A stretch of 64,000 bases of DNA from Ancylostoma caninum (taxonomy: Eukaryota; Nematoda; Chromadorea; Rhabditida; Ancylostomatidae), in assembly GCA_037903475.1 (NCBI GenBank), contig JBAJFG010000573.1:186001-250000 (forward strand). Reading direction: 5' to 3'. Shown here in pieces: positions 11,601-26,182 of this stretch. The notes under the pieces were generated by a model. That model did not search any database. It was not told where the DNA came from and saw only the letters and a list, made by a program, of their open reading frames with translations. The translations under genes were made by a program, and so were the position numbers. The number at the start of each line of letters is the position of its first letter. The stretch's first letter is position 1.

Positions 11601-14600
11601 TTAGGTGCTTCGCAATTCGAATCCTTACGAGTGGTATGATAACAACGAACACATGTTCAACTTTTCATGGCATCGCAACTGGAAGTTCCAGGAAAACTAT
11701 ATAATTGGAGTTGAGCCGATCAAGTAAGTGCATTAGGTGATTGTGGACATTTTGCATTCCAACAGTGTACGTAGCAACGTCTCCGAAAAGGTAAAACAAT
11801 ACAGAAAACTGTTTAAAGGAAGTGTAACTGTTAAGTGTTAGTTGGTTGCTCAGTATAATAATCACGCAGTTGCTAAAATATGTTCCACCGCATCTTTCCA
11901 ATATCAACATGTTCACAGAGCACCTGCGCAACGCGCGTTTTGGAGGTGAGAGCGTAATAGAGTCATTCGATGTCAACTTTCTCTACACCACTGTCTCCAA
12001 TAGCGCAGCGTTGCAAGCAGTATTCGAGATTCTTTCTGATCATCAGGGATCGGTAAACATGTTTGGGTTTTCCGTGGGGCAGGTTATGACACTATGAGCG
12101 AATGCTCAAATTGCAATGTTTTCCGCTGGACAGGGCAATACTACAGACAAGTTAGAGACTTAGCTTTGGGCAAAGACTCGCATCCTCCTTAGCGATAGCA
12201 TTCATGTCCGAGGTGGAGAGTCCCGTCCTAGAGCCCGTCCTCTACCCTGTCGCTGTCGCTACATGAACGATTGTTGCATTGTATGTCCAACCCAAGCGGG
12301 GATGAACACATGTTTTAGTCATCTAAATCAACAATCGCAGTATATTAAATTCACCAGGGGAAAGTCCATAGAAAACTAGCTTCCATTCCTCAATGTGCAG
12401 GTGCATTTGTCAAATGGGGAGGGGAGTGGAAAACTAAAAGGTATCGTTAGCCCAGCAATAGGAACAACGTGGTTCGTTACCGCTCTGCATATCCTTGGAA
12501 AACTCTGCCTAGGGATGACAGTGCCAGGATCCCCCTTGCCCTCCCATTTATCTCACACGGGGAAGTGCACGAATTTAAGCTGCGCTTTCGGAACGAGACA
12601 TATATCGTTGGAAAGCTTATCTCAAATGATGTTAAAGGTTATATTTGAAATTTGCTAAAAGGTTAATGCAAGCTCAAAATTCCATTTCCTGCCATATTGA
12701 CATATACCTCCCTCAATCATGCCTTGGCAGCTGGATAGCCGAGTGGATAGTGATGCTGACTCATAGCATGAAGATCGAGGGTTTGCATCCTGTCCCCAAC
12801 TTTGTTTTGCAAAGTTCAATTGCTGACCTTTGACAGGGTAAGAAGCTGTTCAGGAGATTGCTGATTATTGATGTTACACTTTGAAACTACAGGGAGAGTT
12901 CCTCTGTATGAAGCCTACTACGCTGTTTGATAAAGGATCGGTCCAATTCTTTTCACAATTGGTCACTATTATGGCCTGAACAAAAATAGGTGCAATCTGA
13001 TAGAAGAATTTTTCACTAACCACAGCGATGAACACCAACAATGAAGTGTCCAAAACAGTAACAGTTGGAACAGTGGGAACAGACAATAAACGAAACGCAG
13101 TTGCAATCGCTGGAGGCACATTCACTGCAAAGATCAGGAGTTACCGAATAGATTATATGGCACATCAAAATACTTGGTCTTTGCAGCGACATTGCATTAA
13201 CACCCACTATAGGGCAATTTTCCATCATTTTCAAAGCAGCACTCGTAGCCATTGCTCATTTATTACTGGAACAGTTCCGCACTCTGTCAAAGATTAGCTA
13301 CTAAAGTTTGCAAAACTTTAGTGGGGACAGGATGCAAATCCTCGGCCTCCACCCTATTTGTTAGGATCACTATCCACTCGGCTATCCAGCTACCACGCCA
13401 TGATTGAGGGAGATATGTGTCAATATGGCAGGAAATGGAATTTTGAGCTTGTATTGACCATATAGCAAATTTCAAATATAATTTGTAAGGTCACCTGAGA
13501 TAAGCTTTCCAATCATATATGTCAGCGCAGCTTAAGTTCGTGCACTTCCCTTGTCAGATGAGATGAGTTCTTGTAAGATACAGCATAAAACGATAACACC
13601 CATTAAAGGCAGCACCCACGGAAACTTTCGCTTCTCAGATTTTCACTCTTCCTGATTCTTTACTGGAGTCTGAATGGTTCCTATACAATAACAACAACGG
13701 AAACCCACTGCGTTCAGTGCAGTAACTGGTACATCTTTGTGCCAGCGGCAAATTTGGACGAGTTTTCCGTTAGCTGTTTGTTGCGCGAGTTGCAATGGAA
13801 ACAGCTGTTTTGTTGCGATCTGGGTGGAATTCAGTGGTTTTTTGTCTTCATGAGTTCTTTTAATCATTTTTTACACTTTTCCCTATTTTTATTAGCTCGA
13901 ATGTCTTCTCATTTGCATTTTACGGTATGTGAAGCTCTTTGACAAGTGTTCAAACTACTAATAGTTGAAAATTCAATTTTCTCCAAATTCTCCTCCACTA
14001 GAAGGTTTCCTGATGCTTTGATTTCTTAGTTAGTTCTTTGCTAGGTGCTACACATTTTCCAGTGGTTATCTATCCTTATGAGGTGTAGAAAGGCTGTAGT
14101 TCAGAACAAAAGACTGATTGCGCGAATATCCAACGGGTGAAAAAAACGACATTATCGATCTTTTGATGTCAATCCTCATCGCATGGCTCGTGCATCTCGA
14201 CCACAGCTGCTACACCCAACTTGGTCAGGAGCGTCTAAAATCAGCGTTTTTGGTGCTAATAGAAAGTTTCGACTTTATGCAAGTGTTAAGCACCTCCAAT
14301 ACCTTTGGAATACGCTGAGTTTTTCTGGTGGAAAAGTTCCGTGGGTGCTGCCTTTGAAGGCAGTGTCCAGGCAAAACCTCTGAGCTGGAGTGCTCATTAG
14401 ATTATGATAGCGGGTCGACTCCATAAGCAACTGCCAAAGTTTCAGCGAAAACGTCGCAGAAATAAGCGAGATATCCGCCTTAGACCCAGTACCCAAACCC
14501 ATCTCCAGTGCCCAGCCCGCCCACCCGGCTTCTGGCATTTCGCGCGTGGAATTGGTGTAACGTGCAGCATCGTCGGAAAATATCAAGTCGATTATGGCAT

Positions 14601-17600
14601 CGTCTCTCTACTAAGACTGATTCATCTCTGAGTATGTGTCTCAAGTTTGCGTGTGTGTTCTAAACATCCAGGTACTGTTGCTCAACACTCCAGTTCTTCG
14701 TTTTATAGTGGAGTCGTTTTGACAGTGCGTTGTCCGCGATAGCGGCCCCGCTGGCATTGGAGCACGCAGTGCGGTTGGTCAAACAGTTGACCCACGATGG
14801 ATCCGGCTTCTTTGACGGGTTTTATCATCTTTTCCCTTCTTCATTTGTTCTAAGAGCTGAGAAAGAACAATATAAGGAGAAACAAGCTACAAAACTCTTC
14901 AAAGATACTAGATGAATCATAGGTCAACTTTTTGACCGACCGCGTTGCGTGCTCCAATGCCAGGGAGCAGCTGTCGCGGAAAACGCACTGTCAAAACGAC
15001 TCCACTATAGATGATCCTGGATCTACGGTTTACGGGTCTATACTTAAGAGAGTGTTCGACGATCACATTACGAAGGTGGTTATTCATATATAATAGGGGC
15101 AGCGAAATATATTGATAATCAGTCTCGACCTTCACATCAATTAGTTACCATGATACCAAGAAACGGCGGAGAAGAAAAACCCATTTTGTGAAAAAGAGTT
15201 TCTGCACAGCGAACATACATTGCCGACAACAGCAATAATGGAAATACACCTCTTCTTGTTAAATTTGTTCAAAGAGTGCTATAGCAGTGATACGGACCTC
15301 TGAAGGAAAACAAACTGACTTATTGAAGCTAAAACTGAGGCGGCGAACGGGCGCTATCGACCGATGAAAATTTTCTCTGCGCCCTCTCTGACGAGAGAAA
15401 GGGCCGTCGGACATCTCGTCCAAATCAGTTAGGAGGGGTCTCAGAAAAGGGTTTTTTTGAGGGTTCTTTGATCTGTAAGTTTCGTATCTGAAATTAGGGA
15501 GCCAAACTGGCCTAGGAACCACAGGAACCGAATACTCGAAAAATTTGCCTGGACACTGCCTTTAAGTCTCTAATTAGATAAGGTATGGCATACAGGATGA
15601 TAACAAAGCCTTTGGCCAAAGACTTTGGTAGAATTATTTTTTTTGTGCTTTGCTGGGAAAGCCATGACTATGTATTCATTTTGATTACCTACCGGACTAC
15701 GTCTCGAATACGCGTGCAAAATTTCATAACACATAGCTCTATCTGAATCTTGTATGATCTGCAAACATAAACGAGGTAGAGATGGAAACGGCAGCAAGAA
15801 GAGTATCGGTGACATCTTTTCCAAGAACTTCTCTTAGTTGGCTCTCCGATTCACCAATTTTCTGTCCAGTATTAACGGTATCAGCTGTTTGTCCTGGGGT
15901 ATCCGTGTGTGAACTAGTTTTAGAAAACGTCAACAGATTGTCACCCCCCTTTCTGTACATACATATAGAAGTGAAGTTTTGTATGTATTAGGTTGAGGAG
16001 AAAGTAATGGAGGAAATTTTTCAAAACTTTCGTATTCCTTATTGCTGACTAGACGGCATACCCGGCTTCGCTCGGGTGTTTTATAACCCCGGCCCTCTCA
16101 CACTGAAGAGGACAACTGGTATTGCTGATAAAATCATTGCAAGTACCCATAATTTTGGTGGTGGGCACATTAGCCATGCCCAAGTAACCCTGCTCCTCAA
16201 GTAACCCCGTAAGCGAAACGTGAGTGAAGTTATTTCGATGGCAAATTCATGGAAAACAGTTGCCATATACGTACTTAGGTGTTTAGCGTGTTCGATTGAT
16301 CCAGTAAGCACACTTTGCCCCTTCTCAGAAGCAGAAAAGGAACAGAAGACATTATTGAATCGATATATTTATGCAAAACAATTGTCGTGTTTGTGTTCAG
16401 CATACTGGAAAATCCCTGTGGATACGTCTCCACCGACCCATGGGCGAGAACAGCAAAAAATCAGTAAAACCAATAAATCGATGATTCGTTCGAAACGGTC
16501 ATCATATTCGTGTTCAGCGCACTGGAAAACCACTGTACACATGTCCGCGCCTGTCTCCAAATAAAAATGAAAAAATCGATAAGTCGATACTACTTTTGTG
16601 CAAAACGGTGATCATATTCGTGTTCAGCGCATTGAGAAACCCCAGTTGGCAAATCCTCATCGACCCCTGGGAAAAATCGCGAAAAATCAATAAAATCGAT
16701 AAATTGATATTTTCATGCGGAACGGTTGTCATGTTCAGCGTATTTGTGTTCAGCGTATTGAGATACCCCAGTGCACTTTTCCTCACCGACCCATGAGCAA
16801 AAATAGCGAAAAATCAATAAAATCGATATAATCGATAAACCAATCGATATTCGCCGGAGAAAAGTGGCCTAAAACCTCCGCCTGCCTTTCATGGGTATGT
16901 CTGCAAAGTTTGGTCCCGATCGGTTAACCCTCCGCAATTTCTATAAGGAACATACATACACACACACACATACACACGCACAGACATTCTACTTTATATA
17001 TACAGATGATTCGATCAGGCATCTTCTGCTGATGTAGTAGGAGATTCCCCAAAGTATTACCTCGTGGCTATTGAAGAAAGAGGAATTGTTTGTTGCTGCA
17101 GTTACGTATCCATTTCTGAAATGGTGCTTTTGCCCCAACCAGGGTCAAGCGCGATGATGATAGGAAGTCGACCCCCATACGACACTCCCCCCTCTTAGCC
17201 GCCAGAAATACGACCCTCCTTTCGTACACAAATTTCAAGTGAGATGAGAAATGAGAACGAAAATGCACACACTACTCGACTTCAAAGTTAAACGTTATAG
17301 CAGCAATAGGAGTAGCCACTGCGTACACCATCAAGGGTTCGATCCAAAGGTTTGCGCTTTCACGCTGTTTGGCTCTTTTTTCCGCAGTTACCTCCACCGC
17401 AGACACAGCTACCACTAGGATTGGCCAGGTCTGAAAGTTGATGGGAACCATGGGAGAAAAACAACAAAACGAAAAACTCTGCTCCACACCACTTTTTTTA
17501 CATGCCAATTTTTCCACTTTCTTCCTGTCCCAAACTAGCGGAACTTCAGTCTGGTAACCCACTATTTTTATTCTTCTGGCTTGTCAGTCTTCGACCACTA

Positions 17601-20600
17601 TCTCATCCCATTCCTCAGTCTCCTCCTGGGCGAAAAAGAGCCCATCGATTTTTAAGATTTTTGAACGGAAATCCCTTTGTATGACCAGCCGCAGCCTGCG
17701 CAATTCTGAGAGAAGAGAAACAGCATTCTACCCATGCGTTGGAATAAGGTTACAGATTTCAATGGTATGTACCCAGTTCCTGAGAGAAAATAGAGATGAA
17801 AATTAGACTTTAACGCTTCCATTCTCTCCTCAGCCTAATATGTATGTGTATATGTATGTATGTAATGAATAGAAATCGCGGAGGGTGAACCGATCCGGAC
17901 CAAATTTTGTGTGCACATCCAACGCGGGCCGGCGGAGGTTGTAGGCTACTTTGCATCTGAGATTATTGATTGATTTATCGATTATATCGACTTTATTGAT
18001 TTTTCGTTATTTTTGTCCAGGGGCCGGAGGGGACATTTCTCCTGGGGTTTCTTAATGCGATGAATACGAATACGTCAACCATTTTAAACGAAATATTGAT
18101 TTATTGATTTTATTGATTTTTCGGTATCCTTGCCCACGGGTTGGTAAAGGCATGTCTGCTGGGGTATCTCAATGCGCCGAACACGAATATGGCAACCTTT
18201 TTGCACGAAATATTGACTGATCGATTTTATTGAATTTTGTCTCTTCTCCCCAGTGGAGCTGTGAAGACATGTATCCTGGAGTTCCTCAATACGCTGGATA
18301 CGAATATGACAACCGTTTTGCACGAAATATTGATTTATTGATTTCACCGATTTTTCCATTTTCGCTCGGCGACGGACAAGGACACGTCTACTGAGGTTTT
18401 TCACTGCGCTGAACACGCATATGACAACCATTTTGCACGAAATATTGATTTCTCTGATTTTTGGCTCTTGTGCCCAATGGAGCGGTGAAGACATGTCTCC
18501 TGGGGTACCCCGAAGCGCTCAATGTGAATAGACAACCACTCTGTTCAAATGCATTGATTCAATATCACCGAAATAGCTTCGCTAACTTTTCGCTCACAAG
18601 TCGATGGGGAAGGGTCGCTTGGGCTTCGCTAACATGCTGATCAGCATGATTATGAAGATTTTAATGTCTTAATGATTTCATCGGTGATAGTAATTGACTC
18701 AGCAGTGTGATGTAGCCAAGGTATTAAAACATCCGAGCGAAGGTAGCTATTTTCCCAGTAAAATTCACAAAACAATGAGCAGAACTAGGCAGAGCGAAAC
18801 CCTGAGAGATAGGTTATTTCGTAAGCTCAAGCACATCTGGCAAAAGTAAGATGGGCATTTGACAAAGGTTTTCGTAAAGTCTCAGAAGGAAAAGCAGTAG
18901 AAGGTTGGCTCGGACCTCCCAGTTCCTGATTTCGGCAAACTCATCATGTTTGCTTAATAATTAGCGTGCTTCCTGGAACAGAAACCTCTGGTCCTCTGAA
19001 GAGCAGTTCTTAAAACGCAGGAGTTGAGCTAACTTTTGCTGATACCAAATTTCTCGGTTCAGATGTAATGAGAAAACAGGATAATGAAATCTCGACCAAG
19101 TTGCAGCCCGTGTGCAGTTGCCGACAGTTTTGTCGACTCTACCGATAAGCCAAGAGAGATCTCCAAAAATCAAGAGAGGATTCTTAAAGCACATGAATTT
19201 TACATAGCCCTGATAAAAGTCCAGATTGCTAGCCTATCTAATCCCAGTTTCACAATTGGTTATATTTAGCCGAAGGTTTTGTTGTCACCTTGTAGGAATG
19301 CCATTATCTTCGCCAAATGTGAGAGGAGTGCGATATTGTGCTCTATTCCTACAAGACGGGATAACTGACCATGAGCTTAAATCCTTTACGTGATTCAAAT
19401 ATAGTGCAAAGGAAATCACATTCCTTATGATGAAGTCCGAATCCTGAGAATAGCGCAACAAGGCTCACAATCCCTTAAAGGCAGTGTGTCACCTCGTTTC
19501 ATGAGCTGAAAATACCAACAGACCCTAGACCTCCTCGTCACGCTAATTCCAAAAATATGCGTCAAAATTTCATTAAAAGGACGAAAACCTCGTTTTCGGA
19601 GGGTCCGAAAGTGCAGTTCACGGACCACCTGGGCGGAGCGGTCCGTGAATGTGCTGGCTGCCCGCCACGTCTGCCGCGTTGGCCGATAAGTCTAGACATG
19701 TCCGATCGATGAGATCAATAGGATCACGCTTCCACTCGGCTCGACAAACTGTTACAAATTCCGTCCTGAAAAACGCTTAAAAATAGGGTTTAAAGACCTT
19801 TTTGTAACATTTTAGGTATTCCGTTGGATTCAGCTTGTCGAGGAGATTCAGAATCTGGTAAAAGCTCAGACACGGAAACTAGGAGACACACTGCCTTTAA
19901 GAGTGACTTGATGTGCTGAACACGAATCTCACCCCCACCGCAGAATCTTCAGAAATTCATTTCAATTTCTAAACAGGAAACGACTGTCTATTCTAGATTT
20001 TCTCGCAAGAAAGATACAGAAATATAAAATATAGATGTATCCGTTCTATGATCGCAGCCTGATTCACTGTTGCACTATTAGAAAAGCAATGTTATCGAAA
20101 CAGAGACGGATGGCGACTTATAAGAATCTTCTAAAGCATCCTACGTAGTGATGAGCTAGTGAAGCTTCACATGTTTGAACATTACTTGTTATCAACGCCG
20201 AAAATTCTTATCTGTATGTATAAAACCAGTCTGACCGTCCGGCTAACGCCGAACTTCCAGACTTTTATTCGCATCGATTGCATACTTCACAGACAAAGTC
20301 CTGAAAGCATTCTAAGGAACATAGACCTATATCCTATCAAGATGCGCTGACATTCTTATAAGGATTCTTCGAAACCGCTATTGGTAGCCTTTATGACAAA
20401 GTAATACCACACTCTGATCTTCACTGGCCATACATTTGGCGAAGCTCGCACAACTTCGCATGCGAGCTTTCCAATTACCTGGGCAAACGAAGCCCGTCAA
20501 ATGTATCGCCAAACGAGAGGCCCCGTAAAATGTATTCCCAAACAGAGCTTGTCAAATGCATCGCCACTCAAGACTTGCCATTTGTATCACCACACAAATC

Positions 20601-23600
20601 TTGTCATTTCTACAAGCAAATCCCGTCAAATGTATCGCCACACGAACATTGCCGACTGTATCGTCAAAGGAGCGGGTTATCAACCGCGCGAAAATTCCGA
20701 TATCATCAGGAATCGTGCCATGATACCAATCTCCTGAGCCCGCTGCCTTACCAGCCGAGCCATCCGGATCGACACAGGGTGGGTCTATCTTTCATCCTGG
20801 GAGTTTTCCAGGTAGTAAGCTGTGGAGAAGGTTGAAACTAGCAGAGTGGGGGAGACGTTCGGCGGTCTAGAACACAGATAAAAAAATTGTGAGCCACTTT
20901 TACTGTGGGCCACCGAAGACGTCGAGAGGTGAGGCGAAAACTAATAAATAAATATATCCACTAAAAACCTGGTCAGCCTCAACACACTATATAGTTCGTT
21001 TCGCAAGTAGTTTTAGTTTGCAAAATAGATTCTCGACGATTTTGGTGCAGTAAGGGTGGCGGTAGTGCCAAGTAGTCCTTTTATTTAGTGAAAATTTTTG
21101 GAGCGGCCGGCAGGAAATGAATAAAGAATTACTTCACTTCGCAACGTTGAAAAAAACGAAGACGGAAGCGCGCTAGACGTTCGCTCCAGGTCTGCGTCTG
21201 TCGTTCAAGGCCCTCCTTTTGTTCAGACGTGAGCATGACGTCATCTGCGTACAGCAGAGTCCATGGTGTCGGTCTCTGGAGGTCTCTCGTAATAGCGTCC
21301 ATGACGACGACGAAGAGAAGCAGTGAGAGGGCTGATCCTCGATGTACACCAACGGAGATGGGAAATTCTGCCGACGTGCCTGCGGCCGCCTGTGCTCGAC
21401 TCCTTGGGTTGCCTTGAGAATCCTAACCTACTCGATGAGCTCCTCAGGAACGCCGTGCCACCGCATTGCGTACCAGATGACATCGTGATCGAAGCCTTTC
21501 TCCAGATCGAGGAATGCTAGATGCAGTGGCTTCTGCTTGTCGCGATGCTTCTCAATCATAAGTCGAGTCGCATGGATTGCATCCGTAGTTCCGCAGTTGG
21601 TTACGAAACCACACTGGTTCGTGGTAACTCGGATGATGTCGCGTATTCGGCGGTCGATAATGTGTTCGAATATCTTCATACTGTGATACAGTAGACGAAT
21701 TGGCCGAGAGTTTGAGCATTCAGCAGGGTCGCCTTTCCTCTTCCAGATCGGGATTGTGGTCACGTTTTTTCCCGCGCACCTTTACTTTCATTTCATCCTT
21801 CCATAGCCACGCCTGTCTGTCAATTCTCCGGCGACCTGGTTCAGTCGTGCCAAGCCCTGAACGCGCCCCTTCTACAATGGCTCGGGTTGCGATCTTCCAG
21901 GTCTCGTCAACGGTTGTGACCGATGGCAACTTGATGGTGGAGGTTACTGCGGCTTCCTTCACCTTCAACCGCCACCACTTGATTCGGGCCGGTCCGCGTG
22001 GCCACGGTCTCGTAGGGTACAACCTTCGCATCGGTAACTAGCTTTTGATCGCGATGTCGTACGAGAACGAAGTCGATCTGGGTCTTCACGTTGCCATTGT
22101 AGAAGGAGACGAGGTGAGAAGGACGCCTTCGGAACTTTGTATTCATTATGACGAGGTTGTGAGAGTCAGCATATTCCAGGATGCGCTCACCATCTTCATT
22201 CCGTGTCCCGTAGCCAAAGCCTCCATGGCATCTGTAACCGTCTTTTGCTATTCCTACGTGGCCATTAGGTCTCCTACGACGACGATTTTGTCTTTCCGTG
22301 GTACTTCCGCGGTCTTCTCGTCAAGCAGCATCCAGAATTCATCTTTGGCCTGGTCACAGCAGCCTGTCTGTGGTGCGTATGCCGAGAAGAAGTGAAGACG
22401 TTGATTTGCGATGACGACCTTCATGAGGCGGTCATCGAAACGCTCCACCTCGGCTAACGAGTCCCGGAAGCGAAGACTATGTTCACACCGTTTCTAGTCT
22501 TCGGACTGCCGTTGGAGACTACTTTGAAGCCGTGACCTATGTCCTTCGACTTGTTAGCAGACCATTTCGTTTCTTGCACTGCGCACAAGTCAATTCGACG
22601 AAGCTCGAGTGCTTCTGCCAGTTCACATGAACGGTCTGTCAACGTGCCGACTTTCAAAGTCGCAGTGCGCGTCTTGGCTACATTGTGATCGTTAACGATT
22701 GGCATTGTATGCTTGCACGGAAGAGATGATGACTGTGCGAAAGTTTGGATCATGTACTGAATTGGGGAGACCAGCAGGACCCTTTCTGTACGCATTAAGG
22801 ATTAAAAGGCGATTAAAAGGCGTGGAAGTCTAGTGTCGCCGCTCGGTAAACACAGGAACGAAGCGCACTGCGGGAATGATTTCGCTATCAAATGTAAGAT
22901 CCAGCCGCGCGAACATGAGATTTCGGCTAGAAAAGCGCTTGAAGCCGCAACGACGGTCACAACTGTTATATAATTTTCCGCGGAAACAGTAGATTGAGGG
23001 TGGGTCTATCTTTCGTCCTGGGAGTTTTCGAGATAGTAAGCTGTGGAGAAAATTGAAGCTAGCAGAGTGGGGGGGGGACGTTCGGCGGTCTAGAACACAA
23101 ATAAACAAATTGTGAGCCACTTTTACTGTGGGCCACCGAAGACGTCGAAACGTCAGGCGAAAACTAATAAATAAATCAACCACTAACGAACTGGTCAGGC
23201 TCAACACACTAAAGAGTTTGTTTCGCTAGTAGTTTTAGTGCAAAATAGATTCTCGACAATTTTGGTGCAATAAGAGTGGCGGTAGTGCCAAGTAGTCCTT
23301 TTATTTAGTGAAAATTTTTGGAGTGGCCGGCAGGAAATGAATAAAGGATTCCATGTTCGTTCTTCTTGAAGCCTGGGCATCTTCGGTAGTACTCATACAA
23401 TTTTTTTTTCCTTTGCCACACCAGGTTGTTAAGGTGGAAATGTTTATTGTGACCTAACGTTTCGACGAGGACCGTCTTCTTCAGAGGTCTGAAAGTGACC
23501 TCTGAACTAAGTAGTAAGTAGAGACGAGAAACACTAGCATCTTCGCTAGGGCGACACAAGATTGAAGCTCATTAAGTTAGCGATTTTGATGTCAGGTGCA

Positions 23601-26138
23601 AGATACTGGCGTTAGAAAGCGAAATTTCTGCGACAAAGGCGCTCGAAGAGGGCTGGATTCTGACTAGAAAACTGGGAATGAGCAACAAGAATGGATGTCT
23701 ATTATCAACAAGTGACCTTCTTCCTTTTTTATCGTTATGTGAGCCATCTGATGTAGATCAAATAAGATCCGGACACTGAGTAATACTCACTGGTCCTCTG
23801 CAAGCGATCTTGAGCAATGCGGGCAAATCCCGCGAAACGGTGGAAAACATTGGTGGGTTGGAACTCGAGTTTGGGTGTTCTCATCGTATCTCGCCTGGGA
23901 CAAAGTCGAGAACTAGCGAAATGCGATGAGACGTTTGACCGTGTAGTGCACAGATTAGTAACACTGGAACCACTTTCAGACCTCTGAAGAAGACGGTCCT
24001 CGTCGAAACGTTAGGTCACAATAAACATTTTCACCTTTACAACCTGGTGTGGCAAAGAAAAAAGTTGTATGAATAAAGAATTACTTTACTTCGCAACGTT
24101 GGAGACTTTGAACGTTTCTGCCTTCAAAACAGGCAAAATTCTTCTATATTTGCGAATTGATCAAGCGTGGCTGAAATAATGGACAGATTTAGTCGCTCAT
24201 TTGGCCACAGAGTGCTGTCCAAATGGTGCAGGAATAGCGTTGTCCCGCTCATCGCCCACTTATTGAGCGGTGGCCAGTAGTGCCGGCATCAGGCCTACTG
24301 ACGTCCTGACCTAATATGACCTAATACAGAGAAGCTGTTCTGGACTGTATTGCACCTGGTGTTACGGAAAGATTAGATTGATCGACCCTTCCTGTCGCTC
24401 CACACTTCAGGGCTCGCGCAACATTCTTTGCCACAGCGATGTTTGGAATGCCAACCGGGAACGCTTTCTTCTTTGAGAGGTTCCACCGCTGCAACAGTAT
24501 CTAGTTCTATCAAGCATCTCAGATTACGTCAAAATCTCAGATGAAAATTTTTGCGTGAATGCTCTCTTTAACAATGGTCAACAGAAAAGAAGAGATTGAA
24601 ATAGTATTTTCACCTTGAAATATGGGTCATGTGTAAGTAGGCAGTAAGTGGCCTTCTCGGTTAGTGGCAAAGCTTCGTTACCCTTTCTGTGATGTGCACA
24701 TGGCATGGCACTTCCTCTAGTACAACAACTATTGGACGACAGGTATCAGAAAATGGCAACGCGCCTGAATTTTCCCAGTATATCCACAATACTTTATTTT
24801 TTCTAAGAGTGGTGAAAAAAGGGTTGATATTGCATCATTGATTTGTTGGGAGTCTTTAGTTGATTTTTTAGACGTACAAGTTTCTTCACTCCATACACAC
24901 GGTACAATCTGACTGTCAAAGAATTCGTTCCCACGAGCACAGATTTGCAACAAATTCAGGTCTTTATTTCTCTTTATACTCTGGTCTCCTTAGTCTTATT
25001 CATCCACCATTTCTGTTAGTTGTAAGCTGCATATTATATAATTGCCGATATTTCATGGGAGCAGGATGATTTGTGGGATATGTTGGAGTTTCAGAAAAAC
25101 ATAGATATGCTTATCGTGGAAAGAGGACATTCTGAGTACAAATCTTGGATGGGTCGGTTCTTGAATTCCAACAGCACCTGCGCAGAATCAAAGTTGAGTT
25201 CACGAATAATGCTTGACGAGAAACGTCATTCCCGACTAAGCTTCTTGCTTCCTAAAGTCGCACACTTATTTTTAGGTGATTAACTCTGCTTGTCTTCTGG
25301 CATTCGCCGCAACACATCTGCCACCATCAATAGGTGAAGATTATGCATTGGAACCCAGTGACGGGCCTATTTTTGACAAGAATTTAAAACTGCTGGGGTG
25401 AGACAGAATTGGCAACTTAGCAAATTTTATTTCGTATGATAAATGATTTCATTTATTGCCACTGCAGTGTGTCTGTCATGTGTGTGTGTCAGTGTGTGTG
25501 AAACGAAATTCAGGGAGCGTGGCCTAGGCAGAGGTGTTCTTCAACGGGTCCAACGCTGTGATAAGGGTGCGCCGGCGTCGAAAAGTGGGAAGACGGTTGG
25601 AGTCGGGTCCAACGGTGTGATAAGGGTGTGGCAGCTGCCGCAATTAATAGCAGTTCGCTAGGAGGGTCTATCTCTGCATAAAGGGTACGGTTACCCTGTT
25701 TCGGCGGACCCTCCTAAATCACCTAGATGTATATTGTTTCCTTTCGTATCGTATCCGTGTTCTGTTTCCATTCCGTTTGTGTCTGAATGAACCACTCCTT
25801 CATTTCCGTTTATATATACCGGTGGACCCTTCTCACTTGAATTAGAACAACAACCAGTTGAGCCTAAATCATTTTTAGATAACATTTGCACTGAATTGGT
25901 TACACTCAATTCTTGGCGGCCACTAACTTCGCTCACATGGGAGGGCATAACTTCGTTCATATGGGGGGAAGCTACCACCTACGGGATCAAGGGCTTCTTA
26001 GGATAGCGATAGAATTGCGTGGAAGGATGCAGATTTTATCAATCCATTTACACTTTTGTGTTTGCTTTCAACGTGCAGTGTGCGAGCGAAGCAAGCATCA
26101 CTAGAAGTCTGAAGTCCGGCGTTAGCCGGACGGCCAGA

Positions 26139-26182
<44 letters not shown>

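Larger units (their letters stand above)
15570..19215 (-). repeat. dispersed repeat R2 copy A, split by a 2.7-kb insertion
   Basis: 15590-15960 and 18740-19200 match, in order and orientation, the uninterrupted copy at 36780-37600. Shared phrases include CTTTGGCCAAAGACTTT, ATGAGATGTAGACATGGAAA-like text, TTTTGTCGACTCTACCGATA and AAGCCAAGAGAGATCTCCAA. Both copies have decayed open frames on the minus strand (phrases GKDVTDTLL and GRVDKTVGN), but I do not recognise the protein. 15960-18740 is inserted sequence. Confidence 0.6.

Noticed and set aside
11846..12097. 83-codon frame as the next exon of the Dispatched-like gene
   Set aside because: It is Penelope-like RT (ESFDVNFLYTTVSN), not Dispatched.
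18084..18494. 136-codon frame with 39-residue repeats as a repeat protein
   Set aside because: The period equals the 117-bp DNA unit, and the opposite-facing array shows the same repeat without a frame.
20777..23346. Direct repeats as a pair of LTRs around an internal region
   Set aside because: No primer site or TG...CA ends. The internal part is an RTE fragment, which has no LTRs.
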